From contig CAZWDL010000036.1 of the NCBI GenBank assembly GCA_964632995.1, positions 1 to 57,781 on the forward strand: 57,781 bases of DNA, given 5' to 3'. The translations under genes and the position numbers were made by a program. Shown here piece after piece: positions 25,981 to 33,177 of the stretch; within the stretch, counting starts at the first letter, position 1; each line of letters opens with the position of its first letter. The notes under the pieces were generated by a model. That model had not been told where the DNA came from, made no database searches, and saw only the letters and a list, made by a program, of their open reading frames with translations. This stretch comes from CAZWDL01 sp964632995. GTDB taxonomy: Bacteria; Bacteroidota; Bacteroidia; Chitinophagales; Saprospiraceae.

Positions 25981-26317
25981 TAGGGCTTGAACCGCCTGTG
26001 AGAAGATCTTTTTCAACAACAGGTTACTGCATTTTGACGGATCGCTGAGGGCGACCCGTCTCTGCGGTAATTATTGCTTGCCCCTAAAATAAAGAACCTG
26101 AACCAATTCACCTTCCCCGGCATCCATTGAACAAATCGGCTCAATTGAATTTCATTTACAGCGTGATTTACGGCTGTTATCTGGAAGCTTGTGAATTGAC
26201 CCAGGCTTAAAGGCACGTCTTTACTTTGAAGTGCCTGCAGGGTTTTAGATGCACACTTGTGTAGAAAGACCGGGGGGATAAACCCGCGTTCGCGGGAAAG
26301 CCAGTGAGAAACTGGTA
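25981..26317. other. Intergenic region after lepA, with hairpins
   Basis: No gene seen. It holds a bulged hairpin GACGG-TCGC / GCGA-CCGTC (26036-26060), a weak GGCAC/GTGCC stem (26212-26235), and at its end the terminator of the minus-strand small gene. Confidence 0.4.
26283..26315 (-). terminator. Double hairpin terminator of the small membrane protein gene
   Basis: Reading the minus strand after the stop at 26318: CCAGT/ACTGG (26301-26315) and then a perfect CCCGCG-AA-CGCGGG stem (26283-26296) followed by TTTAT. This supports a real minus-strand transcript for the 34-codon gene. Confidence 0.55.
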
Positions 26318-26422
26318 TTAATAGTATCCCCGTCCTGACTCGCTTTCTGCTAAGCGGTCAGCAGCTAAAAGAATTCCACCTCCGATAATGAAGGCTCCAA
26401 AGGCAATGTACAGAACGAGCAT
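26318..26422 (-). CDS. 34-residue single-pass membrane protein
   Basis: ATG at 26422, stop TAA at 26318. The peptide starts MLVLYIAFGAFIIGGGILLA (one transmembrane helix with a glycine-rich centre) and ends with the polar tail ADRLAESESGRGYY. It is reminiscent in size of small subunits such as KdpF or CcoQ, but no KdpA or cytochrome oxidase gene is nearby, so no function is assigned. Support: a hydrophobic helix followed by a soluble tail, an AAGG four bases before the start, and a terminator just after the stop. Confidence 0.5.
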   Translation of the reverse strand: MLVLYIAFGAFIIGGGILLAADRLAESESGRGYY

Positions 26423-26439
26423 ATCCTTAAGTTTTTAGT

Positions 26440-26660
26440 GAAATAAAAGAGATATCACCTATTTGGCAGGTGATTAAAAACATAAGAGGATGCTCACGGG
26501 ACAAATTTTCTAAAAATAAAAAGGCAAGAGAGGAGCAATCCCTGGTAATGGATTGCAAAAATTCTGCCAAAAATGGTAAAGGTCTCCGGGGTTGAGGATG
26601 ATGTAATGGGATTAGGCCGGCGAGATAAATCGAAAGATTAGCCGGCACAAAAGGAGATTG
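26440..26660. other. Hairpin-rich non-coding stretch
   Basis: Three perfect stems lie close together: ATCACCT/AGGTGAT (26454-26474), GCAATCC/GGATTGC (26535-26556) and GCCGGC...GCCGGC (26616-26646) with an inner AATC-GAAA-GATT. Just downstream, at 26670, ATAGTATGCTTAACTTTC resembles the head of the twin RNA units at 43.8-44.1 kb. No coding frame with good features. A structured RNA, on either strand, is possible. The remainder to 26856 shows nothing recognisable. Confidence 0.35.
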
Positions 26661-26856
26661 ATAGTATGCTTAACTTTCTCTTATTGCTTTGTCCATCAAG
26701 GACAATGCTAATTTGGTGAAAATTATTCTGATTTCCTAACGAAATGATAAAAAATTTTAGGAGGAATTTAACATTTCTGCACAAACCTGTTTGAAATGGA
26801 GCTATTACGAACAGACGTACATAGTTTATGTTTGTTCTTTCAGTGAAGATATACGG

Positions 26857-27645
26857 CTAAACCTCCCCGTTCACAAACAAACGTTCAACTGTTGGTTTCT
26901 TACTTCCTCCGTTCGGTTCCAAGGTTATATTCAGGGTTTCAGCGTCTTCAATGAACCGGATAGGTTGCAGTTGTCCGGGTTGCCAGTCTAACAGCCCGAT
27001 ACTGATCATTTCTCCTTCCACATCTGCCCATATCTGATACTGATGACCTTCAGGAGGGCGTGGCAGGTTTACCTGATTAAAGTAGGCATTATGTTTGTTC
27101 GCATTCCAATAGACAATAGCCTTGGCCTTGGGAGCTACCGGCGTACCCTGGAGGGAAACAGGTTGGGTGCTGGGATCCTGAAGGAAAGCGTATAACGCTT
27201 TCAGCTGTTGGTTGTTTTGTTGCTCCTCCAGGCATTCTTCCTTAAATGTGGCGTATTCCGAGCGTAACTGATTGAAGGTATGCCGGCTTTGAACCTGTTG
27301 GCGATACAGGAAGGTGCTGAGACCGGCAAAAAAGAGAGCGGCGATGATCGCAGTCGTCAATAGCCAGGGCGATACTCCTTTTCTGGAAGGAGCTGCTTTA
27401 GTTTTGTCTGTACTCAGGGACTGCCTCTCAATGTCGGATAATATTTGTGACCGGAGGTGGGGCGGGGGAGGAACAGATTGCTCTAACGCGTATTTTTCCA
27501 GTGCCTGATGCATGGCTTTTATTTCTGCTTTCAGTTCCGGGAAGGCATCTAAATAGCGCTTTACCTCTTCATCCTCTTCCGGTGAAGTAAGGCCTAATAC
27601 ATACTGTTCCAATAATCCTGAGGACAAAAAACGCTCCTTATCCAT
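26857..27645 (-). CDS. RskA-type anti-sigma factor
   Basis: 262 residues. N-terminal cytoplasmic anti-sigma part (about 1-60: SSGLLEQYVLGLTSPEEDEEVKRYL, the LxxYxLGxL signature of RskA/ChrR-type zinc-less anti-sigma domains), one membrane helix (about 95-115: TTAIIAALFFAGLSTFLY), a coiled stretch, then the periplasmic RskA domain (about 160-262: KAKAIVYWNANKHNAYFNQVNLPRPPEGHQYQIWADVEGEMISIGLLDW). It should hold the sigma factor encoded just upstream in the same operon (39-base gap) at the inner membrane and release it after regulated proteolysis. The trigger is not known. Confidence 0.88.
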   Translation of the reverse strand: MDKERFLSSGLLEQYVLGLTSPEEDEEVKRYLDAFPELKAEIKAMHQALEKYALEQSVPPPPHLRSQILSDIERQSLSTDKTKAAPSRKGVSPWLLTTAIIAALFFAGLSTFLYRQQVQSRHTFNQLRSEYATFKEECLEEQQNNQQLKALYAFLQDPSTQPVSLQGTPVAPKAKAIVYWNANKHNAYFNQVNLPRPPEGHQYQIWADVEGEMISIGLLDWQPGQLQPIRFIEDAETLNITLEPNGGSKKPTVERLFVNGEV

Positions 27646-27684
27646 ATCTCTTTTACTATCTTATTCCCCGATTGATGAAAACTG

Positions 27685-28257
27685 TCAGGAAAAATTCAGC
27701 AGATTTAGGGTAATAACAATTAATATAATCCGGTATTCCTCAAAAAGCCGGCGTAATTTTCGAAGAGCGATGCGCGCTCTCGATTTCACCGTGCCCAGTG
27801 GGAGGTTCAGATATTCCTGCACTTCTTGCTGGGTGAATCCCTGAAAGTAGACCAGCTCGATGATAACCTGATATTTCTTCTCCAGGGTTTCAACGACTTT
27901 TCTGACGCCGTTCTGTTCTGGATCCGGTTGTGTCGTGCTGTGAAGCCGGCTGTTGTAAAGGCTTGCATCCAGCGGTTCCTTCGCCGAGTGATGCCGGAAA
28001 GCCGCCGATCGCCTTTGATCTATGGCTGTATTCCTGGCAATATTGAGCATCCAGGTGAACAAGGTGCCCTTTCCAGGATCATAAGTTGATCCGTTCTTCC
28101 AGATCTTGATGAAAGTATCCTGCAGGACTTCCTGAGCGATGGCTTCTGAGCCGACGATTTTAAGAATCACTCCGTATAAAGGCGGGCCGTATTTGTCATA
28201 GAGTTCGCGTACAACAATGCTATCCCCGTTTTGCAATCTTTCAATTTTCTGACCCAT
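27685..28257 (-). CDS. ECF sigma factor (SigK-like group)
   Basis: 190 residues. Region 2 at about 12-80 (YDKYGPPLYGVILKIVGSEAIAQEVLQDTFIKIW...GTLFTWMLNIARNTAIDQRR) and region 4 at about 125-180 (YQVIIELVYFQGFTQQEVQEYLNLPLGTVKSRARIALRKLR). The partner anti-sigma gene follows directly, and a FAS1 gene is divergent, the same trio as SigK, RskA and MPT70/MPT83 in mycobacteria. It probably controls its own operon and the FAS1 gene. The last residues (IILIVITLNLLNFS) are an unusually hydrophobic extension. Confidence 0.9.
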   Translation of the reverse strand: MGQKIERLQNGDSIVVRELYDKYGPPLYGVILKIVGSEAIAQEVLQDTFIKIWKNGSTYDPGKGTLFTWMLNIARNTAIDQRRSAAFRHHSAKEPLDASLYNSRLHSTTQPDPEQNGVRKVVETLEKKYQVIIELVYFQGFTQQEVQEYLNLPLGTVKSRARIALRKLRRLFEEYRIILIVITLNLLNFS

Positions 28258-28289
28258 GACTTCCTTGTAGTAAATCTAGCCTGGCGAAC

Positions 28290-28359
28290 TTTCAATAAAA
28301 AAAACAAAAAGGTGATCACTTTCCACTAACAACCACGGTTAGTAAACAGCCATCACCTT
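28290..28359 (-). terminator. Terminator-like hairpin in the leader of the sigma factor gene
   Basis: AAGGTGAT (28309-28316) pairs with ATCACCTT (28352-28359) around an inner CTAAC/GTTAG stem (28326-28330, 28338-28342). On the minus strand it is followed by TTTTTGTTTTTTTT and lies 50 bases before the sigma factor start. It could be an attenuator of the sigma operon or the end of a separate minus-strand small RNA. A 10-codon frame (MTIWKVMAVY) ends inside the stem. Confidence 0.6.
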
Positions 28360-28549
28360 CCAGATTGTCATTTTGCTGAGTCTGCTTTTATCGTGTTCTA
28401 CTGGCTAACAAGTATTTGTAATAAAGGTTTAGGAATTTTTTTCGGCAGCGTGATCCAAACTTGAATTCAATTCGTAGGTATGGTAGAGATGTAACTCAAA
28501 CAGATTACAGGTTACTCTTTATTTTTTAAACCTAAATCATTTTTTAACC

Positions 28550-29107
28550 ATGAGAAAAGTAATAATAATCTTAATGGCGCTGGCTGTAAGCATTTTTTCG
28601 ATACAGGCTCAAAGTCACCAAAGTGAAGAGAAGGCGATGAAAGCTTCCTACGAAATGAGTAAAAAGGACATTGTGGAAGTAGCGATGGGATCCGACGCTC
28701 ATTCTACGCTTGTTGCTGCAGTAAAAGCTGCGGATCTGGTTGGCGCATTGAAAGGTGATGGCCCCTTCACCGTATTCGCCCCGACCAACGCCGCTTTTGA
28801 CAAACTGCCGGAAGGCACACTCACTTCCTTGTTGAAGCCGGAGAATAAGAACCAGTTGGTCTCCATACTGACCTACCACGTCGTTCCCGCAGATCTTGGA
28901 TCCAAAGAAGTAGTCAAGGCGATCAAAGCCGGCAACGGCAAAACAACGGTGGAAACCCTGCAAGGCGGAATGCTTACCGTAATGATGAAAGACGGCAACG
29001 TCTATCTGGAAGATGAAAACGGGAATACCTCGAAAATTGCCGCGGTGGATCTGCAGGCCTCCAACGGCGTCATCCACGTGATCGATACCGTAGTATTACC
29101 TGAGTAA
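28550..29107 (+). CDS. Secreted fasciclin (FAS1) domain protein
   Basis: 185 residues. Signal peptide at about 1-21 (ends IQAQ), then one FAS1 domain over about 38-183 with both conserved boxes: GPFTVFAPTNAAFDKLP (H1) and NGVIHVIDTVVLP (H2), plus the YHVV motif. FAS1 domains mediate adhesion or bind polysaccharide. It has no T9SS tail, so it is probably periplasmic or released. It is divergent from the sigma / anti-sigma pair. Upstream a TGTAAC at 28490-28495 might be an ECF -35 element, but no matching -10 could be fixed. Confidence 0.92.
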   Translation: MRKVIIILMALAVSIFSIQAQSHQSEEKAMKASYEMSKKDIVEVAMGSDAHSTLVAAVKAADLVGALKGDGPFTVFAPTNAAFDKLPEGTLTSLLKPENKNQLVSILTYHVVPADLGSKEVVKAIKAGNGKTTVETLQGGMLTVMMKDGNVYLEDENGNTSKIAAVDLQASNGVIHVIDTVVLPE

Positions 29108-29289
29108 TACCGCTTTTTTCCCGCCGAATTTTAAATGGCAATGATTAAGAGTTATTCCGGATTTTGGCTAGGGCCGAAGTTCGGGATTTCTTTTTTCTTC
29201 TATCAAGTACTCCTTTCCGACTTCTTATCCCGACAAAAGTTTCGCCCTTTGATACTCCGCAGAACACCCGGCGGTCTGCTGTAAACATT

Positions 29290-29934
29290 TCAGGATATTT
29301 TTTCAAACAGCATAGTTGTCCAGAAAAATCTGACGCTCTGCCGTCTTTTCTGAAAACCCGCCTGTTGAAGTATTTCCTCGATCCTCGCCGTGGGATGAAC
29401 ATAAGTGGTGAAGGACCGGCCCAGAAGACGGTTTGCCGCCTGGTATATCCCCTGACCCCAACGAACCCACCAGCGGTGACGCGGTAAGGTGAAGGCGTAC
29501 CAGTGTTTTGCTTTGGCGGAAGAGTAGCGGATGAGATCTTCGTAATTTTCGTAGCAGCAGATTACCTTGTCCAGGGTGACCAGATCCACGGGAGCTATCT
29601 GTGGATGCACCTGCAAAAAATCTCCCTGCAGGCTGTTGACCTGGGTTTCCAGCAATCGCCGTTCCACTTCTTCGCGAAAGGTCTGAACGTAAGGGGAGGA
29701 AATATCGACATAAACCGAGCGGCTGACACCGCGCTTTATCAATTCGAAAGTAAGAGCCCCTACACCGCCGCCAATATCCAGCAGGCTGCTTCCTTGTAAG
29801 GGGAGTCCTTCCAGAATATCCCGGAGAGGGCGCGAGGATTTCTTTAAACCGTTAGCCTGATATTGACGAAGTTCCTTTTCGGCTTTACTGCGGTCAAACT
29901 CTTTATCATACGCTCGCTGGCAACAGGTAGACAT
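29290..29934 (-). CDS. Class I SAM-dependent methyltransferase
   Basis: 214 residues. Motif I is clear (SSLLDIGGGVGALTFELI, about 50-66), then VYVDISSPYV with the acidic residue that binds the ribose of SAM, VDLVTLDKVICCYENY as the motif IV region, and a C-terminal beta-hairpin. The N-terminus has CCQRAYDKEFD. It resembles small-molecule O- or N-methyltransferases, with some likeness to the magnesium-protoporphyrin methyltransferase fold, but the substrate is not assignable. Single gene. Confidence 0.8.
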   Translation of the reverse strand: MSTCCQRAYDKEFDRSKAEKELRQYQANGLKKSSRPLRDILEGLPLQGSSLLDIGGGVGALTFELIKRGVSRSVYVDISSPYVQTFREEVERRLLETQVNSLQGDFLQVHPQIAPVDLVTLDKVICCYENYEDLIRYSSAKAKHWYAFTLPRHRWWVRWGQGIYQAANRLLGRSFTTYVHPTARIEEILQQAGFQKRRQSVRFFWTTMLFEKIS

Positions 29935-30095
29935 AGTGGAATTACTGATTTTTTAAAACACAAAATCGTTTTCAAGCAGTGAACTTATCAGAACCGGTTT
30001 TTTTAAGGAAATGCGACGTCTTTGATTTAGTATTAAACGGGGTTCCGCCGGGTTGGGACGCGATCCTTAATTCTGTAAAATTAAAATAATTATCG

Positions 30096-30293
30096 ATGAT
30101 GTTCTTCTGGATATTTTTGCTCATCGTTGCCATCTGGTACTTTAACCGCCATAATAGAGATGAGTTCTTCGGCCGCAGACCGGATAAGAAAAAACCGATG
30201 GAAACCCTGAGAGACCGCTACGCCCGGGGCGAGCTTACCAAGGAAGAGTACGAACAGCGAAAAGCCGTTCTGAAAGAAGAAACGAAAACTTGA
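30096..30293 (+). CDS. Small membrane protein with SHOCT domain
   Basis: 65 residues: one N-terminal membrane helix (FFWIFLLIVAIWYF), a basic linker, and a C-terminal SHOCT motif (METLRDRYARGELTKEEYEQRKAVL). SHOCT domains are short oligomerisation modules of unclear role. It is flanked by genes on the other strand. Confidence 0.85.
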   Translation: MMFFWIFLLIVAIWYFNRHNRDEFFGRRPDKKKPMETLRDRYARGELTKEEYEQRKAVLKEETKT

Positions 30294-30311
30294 GGATGAA
30301 TGCCCGCCCCT

Positions 30312-30890
30312 TTAGAATCTCTTTCCTACCCCCAGGGCAATCGACCAGGTATCGTACAGCCGGTCCCGGGTATCGTAGAAAAAGGATGGCGAAATATCCC
30401 AGTGTCCCGGCAATTCGAATTCATATTCTACACCGGTGCGTACCAGAAAAAAGCTTTCGGTAGTCTCCAGTTCGTAACCGGGTCCAAATTGCAGTACCAG
30501 TCCTTTCCAGGGCCTGTACAAAGCATCCAGCGTAAGCACGAGTGGGTATTCCCGCTCAATGATTTCATCTTCTCCCTTTTCGATGAGAAATGACTGTAAT
30601 TCAATGTCGTTATGCAGTCCCAGTCCCCATTTTGGATTAAACCAGTATTCCAGGTCAAGGCCCCAGGAGGGAATGATCAGGCGCTCTGAGCTGTGCCTGG
30701 CCGGAATAAAAGTATGGCCTATCAGAACTGCCACCCGGAAGGGGCGAAAGTGATGTGCTGCGGATTGGGGGGGTGCCTCCGGTTGATGGGAGCCTTCCCG
30801 GCTTTGCTCCGGCTGATGGGCTGTTTCCTGACTGAAGGCATCCAGGGAAAAAAACAGGCTTGCTAAAAGGATCATTGTCCACTTTCCCAT
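30312..30890 (-). CDS. Outer-membrane beta-barrel protein, unknown function
   Basis: 192 residues. Signal peptide at about 1-20 (ends DAFSQ), a low-complexity His/Pro/Gln/Glu stretch (HQPEQ...HQPEAPPQ), then alternating amphipathic strands (LDLEYWFNPKWGLGLHNDI, LVLQFGPGYELE, SIALGVGKRF) ending in a terminal Phe, as in small outer-membrane barrels. No family named. It converges with the SHOCT gene, 18 bases apart. Confidence 0.65.
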   Translation of the reverse strand: MGKWTMILLASLFFSLDAFSQETAHQPEQSREGSHQPEAPPQSAAHHFRPFRVAVLIGHTFIPARHSSERLIIPSWGLDLEYWFNPKWGLGLHNDIELQSFLIEKGEDEIIEREYPLVLTLDALYRPWKGLVLQFGPGYELETTESFFLVRTGVEYEFELPGHWDISPSFFYDTRDRLYDTWSIALGVGKRF

Positions 30891-31352
30891 GTTTTTTCAA
30901 TCTTTTTAACAAAAATACCCCCCACAGCGGCGCATTTCTGTGAACAAAGTCACTTTAATAATTCCTTACTGAAATAATTATACTTTACGCAAATCGGTTT
31001 GAGCACGGAGACGTACTGATCAACTACGACCTGGAGTCACGTCAGGTTCCACTCAAACCATTTCGACGTCAGTATATCTTGGATGGGGGCGTCAAGCGGC
31101 TATACGGGCATCTGGCGCCAGCCAATTCGCCGGCCATGGGCGTTGTCGGCATCGATGGAGAATTTCGCTCTCTACCGGGAGGAACTATCCTTAGCGATGA
31201 AGTAGGCCGCCTCACCGGTATGTTTAAAGATAAAGCCACGGCACTCCGTGGCTTTCTGTATGGTGAAGATGAGCCTTTTCGATTTCTGACTTCCAATCAC
31301 CTTTTTTATTTTTCCGTTTCTTTGGATTAGAAAACATCAACATTCGAATAAG
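30891..31352. other. Intergenic region with a long open frame and a perfect hairpin
   Basis: On the plus strand the frame 30962-31330 is open for about 123 codons with codon use like real genes (DVLINYDLESRQVPLKPF, RLYGHLAPANSPAMGVVG), but it has no good start codon. It may be a gene remnant. Inside it, AAAGCCACGG/CCGTGGCTTT (31232-31255, loop CACT) is a perfect 10-bp stem, terminator-like but with a poor T tract. Confidence 0.35.
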
Positions 31353-32780
31353 ATGAATCACCAATCCTTCCGTAACTGGGCTCACCGCATGGCCGACTGG
31401 ATGGCGGATTACTTTGAAAACGTAGAAGATTATCCGGTGAAACCGGATGTGCGGCCCGGTGATGTTAAGCGTCAACTGCCGGAGACTCCCCCGGTCGCGG
31501 GCGAGCCGATGGAGCGCATTTTCCAGGATTTCCAGGATATCATCATGCCGGGGATGACGCATTGGCAGCACCCGAATTTCATGGCCTATTTTCCCGCCAG
31601 CCGCAGTGCCCCCTCGGTGCTGGCAGAGATGCTGACCGCAACACTGGGCGCGCAGTGTATGATCTGGTTTACTTCTCCGGCAGCGGAAGAACTGGAAGAG
31701 CGCTGTATGGAGTGGCTGCGCCAGATGTGTGGTTTGCCGGCTTCCTTTACCGGCTCCATTCAGGAAACGGCCTCGGCCTCCAATCTCATCGCCCTGCTGA
31801 TGGCCCGCGAGCGCCTCAGCCGCTTTCGCTCCAACCGGGAGGGACTATACAACTTGCCAAAAATGAGAGTGTACGCCTCTGAGCACATTCACTCCTCGGT
31901 CAATAAAGCAGTGCGCATCGCCGGCTTCGGTGAGGAAAACCTGGTATTGGTTCCTACCGATGAGAGCTACGCCATGGACGCGGAAGCACTGGAACACGCC
32001 ATCCAGGAGGATGTGCGCCGGGGCTATGCGCCGGCCTGCGTAGTAGCCGCTATAGGCACTACCAGCTCCACTGCACTGGACCCAATTCGTCCTATCGGGG
32101 AAATCTGCCGCAAATACAATTGTTTCTTTCACATCGATGCGGCTTACGCAGGGACCGCACTGCTGCTGCCCGAAATGCGCTGGATGAGTGACGGTATAGA
32201 GCTGGCCGACAGCTTTGTCTTCAACCCCCATAAATGGATGTTCGTCAATTTTGATTGCTCGGCCTTTTACGTGAAAGACACCACCCTGCTGATCAATACC
32301 TTTGCCATTACGCCGGAATACCTCAGAACGGCGGAAGACCGGGAAGTGAATAACTATCGCGACTGGGGGATACAGCTCGGTCGTCGTTTCCGGGCGCTGA
32401 AGCTGTGGTTTGTCATCCGATCCTTCGGTGTGGAAGGGATACGGGAAAAGCTGCGCCTGCACCTGCGCATCGGACAGTGGCTGGAAGACCAGGTAAAAGC
32501 CGAAACCGATTTCGAGCTGCTGGCGCCGGTGCCGCTCAATCTGGTCTGCTTCCGTTACCGCCCAAAAGGTAAATACACAGAACAACAGCTGAATGCCTTA
32601 AATGAAAAACTGCTCGCCATGCTCAATGACAGCGGCGAAATGCTACTGACCCAAACCAAACTCAATGGCAAGTATACGATACGGCTGGTGGCCGGACAGA
32701 CGGAGACCACCCTGGATCACGTGCAACAGGCCTGGGAGAAGATCGTCAGGGAAGCAAGAGCCTTGGAAGTAGAGGGGTAA
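31353..32780 (+). CDS. PLP-dependent aromatic-L-amino-acid decarboxylase
   Basis: 475 residues, the usual size of group II decarboxylases. Landmarks: PGMTHWQHPNFMAYFPASRS near residue 67, GSIQETASASNLIALLMARE (phosphate-binding region), HSSVNKAVRIAGF (His stacking on PLP), HIDAAYAGTALLLPE (Asp pairing with the pyridine N), and NPHKWMFVNFDCSAFYV with the Schiff-base Lys near residue 293. It should convert an aromatic amino acid (DOPA, tryptophan, tyrosine or phenylalanine) to its amine plus CO2 in the cytoplasm; substrate choice cannot be read by eye. Single gene. Confidence 0.93.
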   Translation: MNHQSFRNWAHRMADWMADYFENVEDYPVKPDVRPGDVKRQLPETPPVAGEPMERIFQDFQDIIMPGMTHWQHPNFMAYFPASRSAPSVLAEMLTATLGAQCMIWFTSPAAEELEERCMEWLRQMCGLPASFTGSIQETASASNLIALLMARERLSRFRSNREGLYNLPKMRVYASEHIHSSVNKAVRIAGFGEENLVLVPTDESYAMDAEALEHAIQEDVRRGYAPACVVAAIGTTSSTALDPIRPIGEICRKYNCFFHIDAAYAGTALLLPEMRWMSDGIELADSFVFNPHKWMFVNFDCSAFYVKDTTLLINTFAITPEYLRTAEDREVNNYRDWGIQLGRRFRALKLWFVIRSFGVEGIREKLRLHLRIGQWLEDQVKAETDFELLAPVPLNLVCFRYRPKGKYTEQQLNALNEKLLAMLNDSGEMLLTQTKLNGKYTIRLVAGQTETTLDHVQQAWEKIVREARALEVEG

Positions 32781-32934
32781 AAGTATGGCCTCCTTGTTTC
32801 CGCGCTGGCAGGCCCGGTGCTAAACCGCAGGGTACTACCATGAAACGGTATTCCCGGCCCCTTACTTCCACTTTTTGACCGGTGTGGGTAATGAGGCACT
32901 GCCGCCGTTCGTTTCTCACTAAAAGAATTCCACC

Positions 32935-33177
32935 ATGCCTAAAAACCTTGTATCTCTTATCCTTTCTATGTATACTTTTTTGTACCCGAATACGTCTATC
33001 GCCGAAAACCTGCTGGACGAGCTGCCGGGCAAACAGGCTGATACCATGGGGGCTTTCAAAGGGTGAGCAGATCTTCAGACACTTAACGTACGCTTCATTG
33101 ATGGTGAGGACGGCATACTCGAGGCCCGCATCATGCGATCCGATCAATTTAAACTAATCACAAATGAATTACTTTAA
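32935..33177 (+). pseudogene. Small exported protein with an in-frame TGA (possible pseudogene)
   Basis: From ATG 32935 a 43-codon frame begins with a signal-like MPKNLVSLILSMYTFL and ends at TGA 33064-33066. The same frame then stays open to TAA 33175-33177 with protein-like sequence (ADLQTLNVRFIDGEDGILEA). The simplest reading is one gene of about 80 codons broken by a nonsense mutation, or a 43-residue peptide with chance reading after it. The tail overlaps the GH5 start by 14 bases. No family recognised; selenocysteine decoding is not supported. Confidence 0.35.

Noticed and set aside
26365..32934. Shared 16-mer CTAAAAGAATTCCACC at about 26365 and 32919
   Set aside because: One exact 16-mer pair is near the chance level for a window of this size, and the flanks do not match.
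33064..33066. Selenocysteine at the in-frame TGA
   Set aside because: No SECIS-like hairpin directly downstream and no known selenoprotein context; a nonsense mutation is simpler.
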